Source: Phoronis australis
Lineage: Eukaryota; Phoronida; Phoronidae
Reading direction: 5' to 3'
Length of the DNA: 64,000 nucleotides
NCBI GenBank assembly: GCA_002633005.1
Contig: NMRA01000953.1
Location: 2,857-66,856, forward strand
Each line of letters starts with the position of its first letter. The stretch's first letter is position 1. This document shows positions 32,840 through 44,577 of this stretch, piece after piece. A model generated the notes under the pieces. That model saw nothing but the letters and a program-made list of their open reading frames with translations. It was not told where the DNA came from and did not search any database. The position numbers were made by a program, and so were the translations under genes.

Positions 32840-35304
32840 TTAGCAGGACCAGCCGTGGAGTCAAATCATATGAAGTGTCCACCGAAGATAAGGTTGTGCC
32901 TGTTTTCACCCACGCAGAAAGTTTCTGAACCCTGAACCACTGGAATGGCAGTAGTCAGTCCAGTGGCGTGGCGAGAACCTCCTTACCCCACAGTTAACAG
33001 GTGCCTTGCGCCCCTTGGACAACACCTGTTTGGCACCCCTTTCCGAAGGCGACCGGGGTACCTGAGCCACCCCCCTTTGCTACGTCAAAGAGCCAATCAT
33101 TCGTCATGTATGAAGTCCATCCGGTGCTTGCGTTGATCTTTATTGACCTCAAGTAGTATATGCCATGAACCGAGTTGTCATTCGTGAATTGTTACCTATT
33201 AGTCCTTATGTTTGCCGCACGGCCAGAAGTATTCGATTTTGGGGTTTGCGGGGATGCAAACACCAAATTTCTGGCAATCGCTGGATATTAAAGTTTGTAG
33301 CAACCTTCGAAACAATTGAGAACTGTTTAACTGGACCAAGTGCATTTCGTGTAATGCTTTATAAAGAAAAACTAGGTAGAGGTAAGAATTTCACTTTAAA
33401 TTATGAACAAGTTAGGAATGGATGAACAAAAGATCAGTTTTTGGAAAGGTGCAACATGGCTGCTACTGAGTGTCAAAATTTACCGAAAAGTGCTTCATTA
33501 AAAAAACCCTCCAAATAGCCATTTTTGCCGCTCAAATTCTAGACACACATATTTGAAAATATTGGGCCATTAAATTATCAAATCGCAGTCCTTTCAAACC
33601 GTATCACTAAATGATCAGCAATCAAATTCGTCTTCTTCTGCGCCAATTTTTCATTGCATAATGGAGGTACAGGTCATAAAGAATAATTGATGGAAATTCT
33701 TAAAAAGTGATTTTTTACATTTCACGAAACCAAACTCATGCGCTAAGTTTAAAAATATGTATAGCCTCTACCTGTTGGCTTTTATATGGAGTCACTCTTA
33801 ACTTTTAAGCATGTAGGGTGTCGCCCGGCTGATATTACTAATATGCTCAGCGTTATTAAAGGACAGTTACTGAGCTTGAAAAATATTGGGACGAAACTTA
33901 ATGTACTAAGCATACCAAGATTATATTTTTGACCTACGCAACATCTTCTAAAAAAACAAAGCTTTCAAAGAGAGAACATTGGTTTTGTGATATATACTCG
34001 AAAGAACTTAATGAGAAAAACCTATCAATTTTGACAAGAGCTCTGATGTAACACTTGAGCACTCAGACTAGAAACGTTACTGTTTAGTAGATTCATTCAT
34101 TATCGTACTTGAAAATATCAGAAATATGTCTTACCTTGAATTCACTTCAGTTATGAAAAAAAATAATAAGATCAACTGAAGCAAACGAACCATTCTTCCG
34201 TTGAAAGCTGCCGTATCATGTGTGCATGTAATTTGCAGCTGTATCATTTGAAACGGCTTTGGCGAAGTTCCAGCTTCTGATAACGGTCGGCTAGGTGATT
34301 AATAACAAATGTTTAACAACTTGTTATGTTGAGCAGACAGGTTACAATTTATAATGTGTCTTTCGTTTCTTCACAGCGCTATTAGCTGATGACAACGCAT
34401 AGACTGGGCCAAGGTATTATGCTTAATGTAAGCCTCGCTCCAATGAGCAACGCGGGGAGCAGGGGACACAGCTTCTCCAGACACTCGAACAGTACCCCAA
34501 TGTTTATAAAAATATTCAGGTCTTCCAGAGATAATTAACAAAATCAATGTTTTTAAAAATGGTTGTATGGAACTTGACTTAAATAAAAATTAAAGTTTTA
34601 TTCGAAATAGTTTAAAATTTCTTTTTAATGTTTAATCTTTTTTGTGAGTTTTATAACGTCATAAACATGACAATTGTGCTAGCCTTCTTTTCGGATCATC
34701 ACCTTGACTGTACATTGCTTATTGTGTATGAAAAAGGATATTTGTTTTCATATTTGCTGTATATTTAATATATACATGTATCATTGTAATATTAACATTA
34801 GTTGACCAGTTTATGTATTTGTGTATGATGTTATATCAATTTTTTTGTGCTGCACTGTTATGCATAGATACAAAGGCTCTTGGCTTTTTCTGGGTCTCTA
34901 TATTTACTGCATTGACTATTTCACAATAAACATTAATAGAGAATCCTACACGAATCTCAAGTTGATGACATGGGCAAACACTTTTGGAAATTTTGTTAAA
35001 ATCCCGAGGCTTGCAGTAATTCAGATACGTTTTGTTAATAAATCTATTTTAAGCTTAACAATTCATATTACATTCAGCTTTCGTAGCAAATACTGAAGTT
35101 ATAATCTAATAAATAGTATTTTAAGTTGTAATATTAAAACACAAACATGCTTAGAAATAAGAGTTAGCAAGGCTTCTCCGCGCGTGAGCACAGGAATGAC
35201 CTTGAGACAGCACTGTTAGACAGTCTCGCTGCGTTTCTTGAGTTGGGGCTCGTCTCCGCTTGAATGAACGTGGGCATGGAATTTGTTTCCGAAGATGGGT
35301 CAGT
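32840..35304. other. Unassigned stretch, 2.5 kb
   Basis: No supported exon. Plus-strand frames at 32945-33136 and 33165-33425 have no family signature or splice context. A LINE-like 3' tail occurs near 34866-34942. Confidence 0.45.
34866..34942 (+). mobile_element. Probable LINE 3' tail, copy 1
   Basis: GGCTCTTGGCTTTTTCTGGG, a TATATTTA tract, then CACAATAAACATTAATAG. The same order with about 85% identity occurs near 51332-51405. A shared 3' end with AATAAA in both suggests truncated copies of one retrotransposon family. Confidence 0.45.
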
Positions 35305-35402
35305 TTAAGAAGTTGTTTGGATGTCCTTCCGACTGGGAGTACGTGCGGTTGTGACACCTGATTTGTCAACAATAACCTTGTCACCTTCTAGGAATTCCAG
35401 AA
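35305..35402 (-). CDS. Possible terminal exon of the gene-E-like locus
   Basis: After acceptor ACCAAACAG a phase-1 frame runs LEFLEGDKVIVDKSGVTTA and ends SRKDIQTTS before a TAA stop. It would join in frame to the 36416-36485 exon. Composition looks protein-like, but there is no domain match and only phase and splice sites support it. Confidence 0.33.
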
Positions 35403-36415
35403 CTGTTTGGTTGGCGCGCTTTTTAGTGTTTTGCAGACGATGAAATGTAAGGCATATGGGTTTTTCTATGTGATTCGCCCATGTAATAGCAAATAATAGG
35501 TAATCAATGTTATTAACCAGACTTGTCGTTCCACATTCCAGTTCACGTGAGAAAAATGTATGTGAGTCATCCAGCCCATATGAATGTTAATTGGGCAGTA
35601 CCGGATTTGGCATCCACTTAATTATTTAATAAGAATTGTTTTTGTCTATATACCATATTCATGCCTTAACCATGTTCTTTATTTTAACATTTACTCGAAT
35701 GTTAAGTGTTTCTGGAATGCTTAATTAATTTAATTACTAAAACCTTTTGATTTTGTCCGTGGAGTTTCATGTGCATCGAGTCAAACTAAGCCAAAGGTAA
35801 GGTCGACAGTAAATGGGCAGCGGTTACATGTATACACACCACGCAGCGGGGAGATTGATACTCAAGTTACCAACTAAGAAATAGTGTCGGTGGTTAAAGT
35901 ACCCCATGAGCATGAGATTGAAACAATGAAATGTGAAATTACTGAAGAAGTAATGCAATTCGGAAAAGGATCATCTTTTTTACAACACCGCTATGTGTGA
36001 AAACATGTCCTGAATGAGGCAACTTGAGTTCATGAACATGAATTTAAATGGTTTATTATTCAAAACAAGCGTGAATTCTGAGTTTAGAGGGAGCTTACAA
36101 TTTCCTTAGGTCGAGCTCGTAACACTTTGTCTGACCTTCACATTTAGTTCCTCCCGAGCCCAAAAACAGTTCTAAATTGAGTAGGAAGAAGATACGACTA
36201 ATTTTATAACGGTAAATGGCGAAACAGAATGCACGGGATCATATTTGTTTTAACGTTTTTTTTTTGGTTTGCTCATTGTACTAGACAGTGCTTTCAGACA
36301 AATTACACATCAACTAATGCATGGATAGTGCTGTGATAGAATTAAACAGAAGAACTCGAAGAAGCTTCTCAAAAAGAAAGTGTTTAAATATAAGAATGGT
36401 GATAATGCCACTTAC

Positions 36416-36485
36416 CAATGTAGTTAGAGTTGTCCAGTTTGTCCCGAATTGTTTTTAGAATACTGACTCTGAACGTGAAATTTAC
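36416..36485 (-). CDS. Possible penultimate exon of the gene-E-like locus
   Basis: A 70-nt frame between TTAAGCAG and a strong donor ATTG|GTAAGTGG. It encodes FTFRVSILKTIRDKLDNSN. It lies just downstream of the 37.3-39.6 kb pseudogene on the same strand, so it may be part of that locus. The upstream connection is unknown. Confidence 0.35.
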
Positions 36486-37324
36486 CTGCTTAACAACCGT
36501 TAGTCGCCTTCAGGAAGCTCAATACAAAAGTCTTTTTTGCCTTTTTATCTTTCGTTTCCATAACTTGCCGTTTTTTGTCGTTAAGAAGACCTTGTTCAAA
36601 TGGCAGTCACTCGTCGTTAAGTCGCAAATTGTCGCAACTGTTCAATTTTGTGGAAATTTGTGGAACATCACAGGGACAGATTGAACCTTTTGCAAGGAGA
36701 GCGTAACGGATATTTGTGGATGATGATCAAAACACAGCACCACATTGCAGTCAAACGCATATTTATTTAAGAAGTTGCCATCCGCACTACTAAATGAGCA
36801 TATGAATTTTCAGTGTTACACTGTTATTAAATTTATCTAAATAAAACGACAAACACAAAAATTGCGAATGCCAAACAAGGAGCTCATTGTAAAAATTCCA
36901 GGGTCTGACGAATACAAAATTTTTCAAGCAAAAACTCATGAAATCAATATATGAGCTTTTCTATAATAAAGAGCACGTTCTTGTGTCAGCAAAGGCATGA
37001 GATGTTGTTTGCTCTGAGGAAGCAAAAATAATTCGAAAATATATTTAAGAATCACACACCTTTTTAAGTTTGAACTGCACGCCACCTAATGGCCAAATTA
37101 CGTAATCTTATGAGCATGAGATGGAAAAATTTCTGCCCCTGACCGGGACTTGGGCACAGTGATGCATTTAAACTAAGAAGTTTATGTACATTGTGTTAAA
37201 TGATTTTGGTCAAAGTTTGGTAGTCTATAGCGTACCAGCTTCGACACGTGGAGCTAAAATTTGAAACATAGACTGGTGACATAGTTCTTCATCATATACA
37301 AATGAACTTCGCGTCAATGGTTTG
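36486..37324. other. Stretch between pseudogene and possible terminal exons
   Basis: AT-rich with no coding sequence recognised. Confidence 0.45.
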
Positions 37325-39579
37325 CTAAATGACAACAGAAAAGTCCATTTTGTAGTAAACCCCTGACGGTTTCACGGCTGTAACCAATCCAAATATTACT
37401 CGACTAAGATTCCCAGCAATGTCTTCAGACTTCAAAGAGATTGAAGTCTCTTTAGGTTGACTTGGTTGCAACAAGTCACAAGCGCCTTGTGAGAGACCTA
37501 GACAGACCTCATACAAAAATGCGACTTCTTGGTCAAAGCAGTCTTTCCAGTTGATTACCACAGTGTCATCGATTTCTCGTATATCAGGTCCTACAAGAGG
37601 CCAGACTTGAGGTTTAAATGCATTTCGATTTAAACTGTATCCGCTTCTTTAAGTTGCTCCGCTCGTATCATACAATGCCATTCCAAAGTCGCAACCAACG
37701 TGTTACGATTCCAAGTTCAGTCTTCAAAAGTGATGCATCTTCTTCAAATTTGGGTTGCAAATAATAAGGGCTTTTGTTCAAGTCTCGGGGATGAAGAAAC
37801 ATTATGAAAAACAGTTATGCAGATCTAATGGAAAGTAGTCTTGAATTTATGAAAGAGGTAAAGCAACTTTCAGTGGCCATGTCTCTAATCATCAAGCAAT
37901 ACAGACGTTTCGTTGTCTGTTTGACTTGTTTCTAATCAGATAAAACCGTAGGAAAAGTTTAATGAAAGTTGGGCAAATATCTACACGTATATATCTTTGA
38001 ACTTCTAACGGTCCAGAAGTGCCTAAGTGACCCATTGTTTGGAACACGGTGATGGCTGTTGCCCGTGAAATCAAAATTCTTTCCATGACAAATATTAATG
38101 ATGAAACTTTCCTGTTCTATTCCTCCTGTAGACCCATATCTTTGAGCAGCTTCCAGGTTTTCAAAGCTGCTACAAAGCTGCCTTTGTCTCAACATTAACT
38201 TTTGATTGAGACCACTTATACCTGGGAAGCTGGTCTAAACTTGTTCCCAATAACATAGAAATCACGTGGTTTCTAGGGATTGGGAAGTGGTCAGATACCT
38301 TTTCTCATATAAGTTAATTACAAATCGTTACAGAATATATGGGTAAGTGGTATAATCAAAAGTCGTGTTTTTGATGGAATGCTTGTTTGTATCATTTTTA
38401 ATACATTAGAGTATTTTAGTGCCTCACGTACCTAATTTAACAAAAACGAAAACTTTTAATGTAAAACTAATAAAAACCAAGCTCGACGGTGCATTCTTTG
38501 ATGTTACTCTCGCTGTCCTGTGCTCTCCATGATGTTAGTATGGAAACGGTGTTATTCACATTTGATGGAAAAACCTCGATACTGATGTTTGATATTGCAG
38601 GTGATGAGTGGTCAAGTACAGTTTCCTTTGATTGAAAATATGACCTGACACCAGCATTATTTTATGAAATGACTGTTGCGTAGAGAGGTGAACCGTGGGG
38701 TAGGAAGCATCGTAAGTCACGTGCTGTTGTATGCCGATGTTATGAAGAGCGAAAGCCACCAGATGTCGTGCCAATGCCGACAAGATGCCTGTGGATCCCA
38801 CTTTCGCGATCTTTAATATCTAAAGTGAGCTCAACAGTAAGGGGACTTAACTGGCGAAGGTACACACTGCTACTATCTTTACTCTCTTTTGTACATTTCC
38901 GTAACGATATAGAAATTGACGTTGTATCTCCTTCTATTGACAAAACCAATTCGTACACGGCAGTGTTTTCGACACAAAACCTGAAGCTTGCTACGGACCT
39001 TTCGGTAAAGTATAGTTCTTTTCGCGAATCTAAGAATAACATGAATGCTTGAACTTTGGTTTTGTTTGATGAGAAAATGAGCTCATACGTCTCACGAGCG
39101 TCCAGTATCAGCCTACATATATAGATCTTCTTTTTATCCACATCATTTATCGACGTAATGTGTGAACTGTCCCCAGACCAAGCCTCACAGTTGAAACCTT
39201 CTGGAGGCGTTATGTCAATAAGGAGGGAATCTGATTGGACGTCTTCAGACACATGACCAGTTGCATCTTCTGCTTTTACATGGACGTTGTACGCCATGCT
39301 GTGCTTTAAATTCAAGTGACACAGCTCAACCGTGTCTTGATGACCGATACAGTGTATTGTCTTATGTGCGAATGTAGATCATCAAATCCATTCCAAGATG
39401 CGTCAATGCAAGACGTGTTTGAGCTCGAATATTTACTTGAGAAATGATTTACATTAAAGACAATGCCACTCGTGGGAGGTTTATTGTTGATAACCACTCC
39501 AACTGACGTAAAGATCGTGTATAACCCGACTTTGGTGATTGCCTTAACAGTCGTAAAATACTTCTCGCCCCTGTTTGAG
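37325..39579 (-). pseudogene. Frameshifted paralogue of gene E (FN3-like repeats)
   Basis: Segments in different frames follow one another and together resemble gene E. From acceptor AACTCAAACAG come VKAITKVGLYTIF, PPTSGIVFN and DASWNGFDDL; gene E has VALKVFNKAGLYSVF at the same place. A frame change near 39346 leads to MAYNVHVKAEDATG, ITPPEGFNC and RESGIHRHLVGIGTTSGG. Two more frame changes near 38765 and 38655 lead to YFQSKETVLDHSSP and TSWRAQDSESNIKECTVEL. After an unclear stretch, GPDIREIDDTVVINWKDC continues to a stop at 37325. At least three shifts in coding-like sequence point to a decayed copy, though assembly errors are possible. No repaired reading is proposed. Confidence 0.75.
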
Positions 39580-41187
39580 TTTCAGATCAGTGGCAGTGAA
39601 CGATGTTCGAGTTGTCTTCATTTTGGGCATGACGGAGTCGTCTGTTGAAAGAAATCAGAACGTGATATTGCTTTGTTATTGCCCCACTTTTGAAGGAATC
39701 AGTGAGATAATGTTTGTACTTTAACCACAAATTCTTGCGCCACATTTATGCTAAAAATTAATTGAAAACTCGTATTTTTGTTTTTTAGGGTTACTTTCGT
39801 TGAGATTCAATGATTCCTTATTATTTTCTTGATTGCAGGCTTTAAAGCAGCAGTACAAATTACTTCAAGCCAGCAGTGGATAGAACTGATAATTTAACCA
39901 CCCGGCATCATCAAATACCCATCACTTCAAAGAAAATTAAAACACTTATAAATGATTAATGTCATTATCATCAAGTGAGTAAAACAACAATTTTTTATTT
40001 ACATCCACGAATTTAAAACACGGTGTGAGTTTTGGCAGGCGTAAAATATTACCAATGTACTTTATAAACATTTCAACTCAGTGTATGTTTGCCTTATTTC
40101 ACTTATAATTTAAATGTATTTTTTTTAAAGTGTGCGGGTTTCCTCGGACAACCGATTACGTGTGATGCTGTCGAGTAAGTACCACTGTCACCCACTACAT
40201 CCAACATTTAAGCAGGTGTTGCAACACCAAAAATAAACAGTGAACTAAATAGTGATATGATTACACTCAATTAAATTTGAAAATATTTGAAGTTCCATTG
40301 CGTGAGCATTATTTGTGTTGAAGCTTCTCTCGATTAACTCATGTTAAACTCCTTCCTCTGGTTCCATACCAATAAACGCTACATCAGCAGGTTAACAAAT
40401 TTGATGTTTTTTCACAAATAAAAGTATTAACTTAATGGAAGGGTCATCGTTGATAAAATGAAGTGGAAAATGTATGGAACATGCAAGTATTTAAGCATAT
40501 CCTGCCGACTTCTCTCATAAGCCAATTAGCGGTGTTCGTTAGAACCCGGCACTGTGTATTGATTCATTTTGACCTTGTAACTACCACAAACAACATTTTG
40601 ATTTACAAGACATTGTCAACAATGTGTCCCAAAGAGTAGCTGTCTTCTTGAGCGTGACTGTGCAGACAGTTTACGTGTCAAAGTAGAACTTGCACGCTAA
40701 TTCCTTATCTCTGTGATTCCTGTGAATTTAGAAACACAACATATATAGCAACACACTAGATGAGAACGTCGTTTTTAATATCCGTTAATTAACCAAAATC
40801 GTGTTTGGTATACTTTAACATGTCTGTTAGTATTTTTAAGAACAGTAATTGTGTAGAGCTTTCTTAACACTTGGGTTTTCAAAGTTTTTAAAATGAGTTC
40901 ACTTTATTATATTCAGCATGTACAAAACGAACCTGGACATCTTGTAAATCACAAAGAAAGTTCTTACCCTTCCAGTTCACAGGCAACTGTCAATGCTCTG
41001 ACACGTTTGTAATATTATGCATCTGCTACTACATGTAACAGTGTATTCAGGAAATGAGGAGGGTATAATTTCAGAACTGCAGGATTATAAAAGAACCATA
41101 AAATACAAACAACAATGAATGCGTATTAAATACACTCGTTATTTAAAGAAGAACAAAGAACAGGCCATGTAAATTTGAAAAACTCAC
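39580..41187. other. Stretch between pseudogene and signal-peptide exon
   Basis: No exon or repeat recognised. AT-rich throughout. Confidence 0.45.
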
Positions 41188-41246
41188 CTTGCTTCCAATC
41201 TTAATACCAGGAAATACAAAAAGAACAAGTGGATCACGACAGACAT
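41188..41246 (-). CDS. Signal-peptide first exon (candidate 5' exon of gene E or of the pseudogene)
   Basis: An ATG frame encodes MSVVIHLFFLYFLVLRLEA and ends in phase 2 at a strong donor (GCAAG|GTGAGT). Length, hydrophobic core and small residue at the end fit a secretion signal. The phase matches what the WSC exon of gene E needs, giving Ser then SQWTCYEDL just after the expected cleavage point. It also matches the first exon of the pseudogene at 39579. If it belongs to gene E, the first intron is about 15 kb and contains the pseudogene and repeat array. Confidence 0.55.
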
Positions 41247-43367
41247 ATTCCTTTACGAAATGCTGGTGTGTCCATATGATAGTACCTGATTAGACTAGAC
41301 GCGGTTCAAACCTGTTACTTGGTCTGACGCTATGTTTTCATGATAAGGTAATCGCGTCGTGAAGCTTATTGACAACTGCCAGTTTGATACTCAATTTATA
41401 ATTTTTAAGTAAACTTTCCGGGTGTTCATTTTAGTTGTGCGTAATTTTATGCGAGCCTGTTAAATTTCTTTAGCAAACGCAATATTGGCTCGCTTCTCAT
41501 GGAAACTTCCAGAAATGTTACTATAAAATTTATGGGCATACAGTATTAGTTGTAAAAGAATATTAGGCTATTAAACGCATATTCACATATATAAATACAT
41601 GTGAACGTATGCGCAATTCTATTTTTGACAAACAGGCATTATTTAGCTTAGAACAGAAAGGTTTCGCCTAACATCGATCTTATATAAGACAATCTGGCGC
41701 GTGTGTCAGTGTGTGTGTGTTTGTACGCTGGTATACATGCTTACAAGTTAAAATTATTGCTATAATAATTTGGGCAATATTTCCATGTTGCCCATATACT
41801 TTTTAATACTTCGATTTCTGAGCAGTATTGCAGTATTAACATATACCCGAGAAATAAAATTTAAACAATAAAAATGTTCATTGTAAACGATTCCAATCTA
41901 ATATTTTGTGTTACTGACAACATGCTTGCCATTGTCTTTCTCTTGGAAACTGTCCCACTATTTGTGTTTTTCCCGCCATCCCGCCGCATAATGTCCCGCT
42001 TTTTGCCTAATGGCGAAACTGACATATTATTATCAAATTATTGTAATTTCCCACGCAACACAGCCATGTTTCACTGTTCGACTAAAAAGAAAAATCGGGA
42101 AGTTTCATGGATTTTTGCGGCACCTATAATTTCACATTCGCCTTACAAAACACCGTCGAGCGCTTATGGTTGTTGGACAAAAAACGTTGCCGGTTAGTCT
42201 GTGTCTTTTTAGCGAACATTGCGTTTTGGCATAGATCCAAATGTCTCGCTCTTTTATCCGAAGGTCTCGTTTTTCAGTCCAGGTTTTAGTTCATTATTTT
42301 CATTCTCGAATTCTCACCGTGGTAACTGTGCAATATGCGTTCAGAATGACATTTTTAATTTGTTTTGAACACTGCTATTTTCCAGAATCACTTTCTTTAG
42401 TGAAATCACCTTCGAGAAAATGTCACAATTTCTCTTGTTTAAGGTAATATACAATACATTTACCGGGATCACTAAATTTTACTTTCTGAAGAAATGAGTT
42501 TATTTCTAAGCTTTTGTGGAAATCCAGCATTGCAACCCACATAATGAGCTATCCACAGTACATGTACATATGAAAGCTACACAATGGATGTTTTTGTTCG
42601 GTTTTCTTTCAGAAAACTCTTATCTGTGAATTTCGAATAGGTGGTTGGAGCAATTAGTTGGTCACCCTTGTTGCGTCTTGAATCTTTACTGAACAATGTA
42701 AATGTATCAAGTGGTATCAAAGATCCAATTAACAAATAGAGTTGTATAGTGTTGGATGAGTACCTGACTAAATTCATAACAACAATGAGGAATACATATT
42801 CTAAAATATTTGTTAAGAATCTTTGAATAGTTCACACCAGCGTAGCAAACACAGATACTGAGTTTACAAAGGAGTTGCCGTCGCCCGACCGAAAAAACAG
42901 GGTACATGTAATTATTGCGACTAATGTAACTGTGAAGACAACCTGCCTTGGACGTCATTTTCATTGCCAATCATAAAGAGCTTCGGCTTCACGTTCAACG
43001 CGACCATGCACGTGACAGTCAGCAGAGGTCACAATGAACGGGGTGTGGAAGGAAAATAAAAAGGGCTTGAGTTAAATGACAGGGGAGTAATACTTTTGAG
43101 AAGAACGTGGATGTCTAGGCCTACTTGTGATCCCCTTCCTCTTGGGTAAGCGGGTTCAAGTCACTGTAGTTTGTCCGAGTCTCTGCGGCATAGCGTGGGG
43201 CGTGGTGAGAGAGTTGGGCAGTTATTCCCAGTGGCCCAAAGATGAATGGGGAAACAGGCGGTGACATAGGATACTTAGTGGGTTACAACTCATGTTGTAC
43301 ATATACGCGAGATCAGTTGTCTCCAAGTTGTTACCGTCCGTGTGACAAAACTGAACGCGAAAATTAA
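41247..43367. other. Unassigned stretch, 2.1 kb
   Basis: Overlapping short frames at 41874-42447 (+) and 42577-42970 (-) have no signature or splice context. A sequence like a tRNA B box (GCGGGTTCAAGTC) lies near 43148, without a matching A box. Confidence 0.45.
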
Positions 43368-44086
43368 CATTGTGACGTAAACTACCAAAGAGTTTGTGTT
43401 TGCGCCAACGTGTTGCCGGAGTTCTCTCATGAGACAGTATAAACCGTTCATACTATCAAGGTACTACCATCGGAAACTAAGTCCGTAGCTGGTCGCATAG
43501 AAATCGGTAGACACGCATCCTTCGTTTACATGTTATAATAATTAAGATAATCAAAAGTATTTGTCGGTAACCGGCTGATGAGCGCCCAAGGTACGATATG
43601 AATGGAATCTGTATTAGGACATCCTAGAAAGAGTCAACAATGGTAGCGTCCCATAGGTGATATCCATGCGACGCGCTTAGTCCTACGCTCGCAGCATGGA
43701 TGTAACAATTTAAAGAATGCCTTGCANCATTGTGACGTAAACTACCAAAGAGTTTGTGTTTGCGCCAACGTGTTGCCGGAGTTCTCTCATGACACAGTAT
43801 AAACCGTTCATACTATCAACGTACTACCATCGGAAACTAAGTCCGTAGCTGGTCGCATAGAAATCGGTAGACACGCATCCTTCGTTTACATGTTATAATA
43901 ATTAAGATAATCAAAAGTATTTGTCGGTAACCGGCTGATGAGCGCCCAAGGTACGATATGAATGGAATCTGTATTAGGACATCCTAGAAAGAGTCAACAA
44001 TGGTAGCGTCCCATAGGTGATATCCATGCGACGCGCTTAGTCCTACGCTCGCAGCATGGATGTAACAATTTAAAGAATGCCTTGCA
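43368..44086. repeat. 359-bp direct duplication split by a single N
   Basis: 43368-43726 and 43728-44086 are nearly identical, with differences seen only at GAGACAG/GACACAG and CAAGGTAC/CAACGTAC. A single N at 43727 sits exactly at the join. No coding sequence is present. A true tandem duplication is possible, but the N at the boundary suggests a contig or haplotype join. Confidence 0.9.
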
Positions 44087-44577
44087 GACTCCATATGACG
44101 TCATCTGGCGTAGCAATTCACCTCTGAGTGAGTGTAAACATAGTCGAGTTTATCACAGAATGGATGCATGAAACTACTCTGAATTATTTGGAGTTGTGCC
44201 ACGAAGCATCATGACTTGCGCATGATTTGCAGAAATTTGACGTTTTGTTGATCACAAGCGGATTTGTAATCCAGGCGATCCTGGGTTAAGTAGGCAATCT
44301 TCAGTTTCAGGCATTCGGCTGAGTTAGGATTGAGTTTCACTTCGACTGGAGCATGAAATGGGCTCGTGCATGCTGTCGGCTTACACGCATAATTTATAAT
44401 GAAAATTATGTTTTATACAATTATTGTTCAGCTTCTGTGACTTCAACTAACACACCTCAATTCTAAGTACTTGTTGTCTGCATGTAATGGCAAAGTTAAT
44501 GATTAGAGGCCACCAACTCACACTTTATAGATCGCATATTGATCCTAATATGGTGCATAAAGCCAACACATACAAAA

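Noticed and set aside
43140-43160. tRNA B-box-like GCGGGTTCAAGTC
   Set aside because: No A box at the right distance and no foldable cloverleaf.
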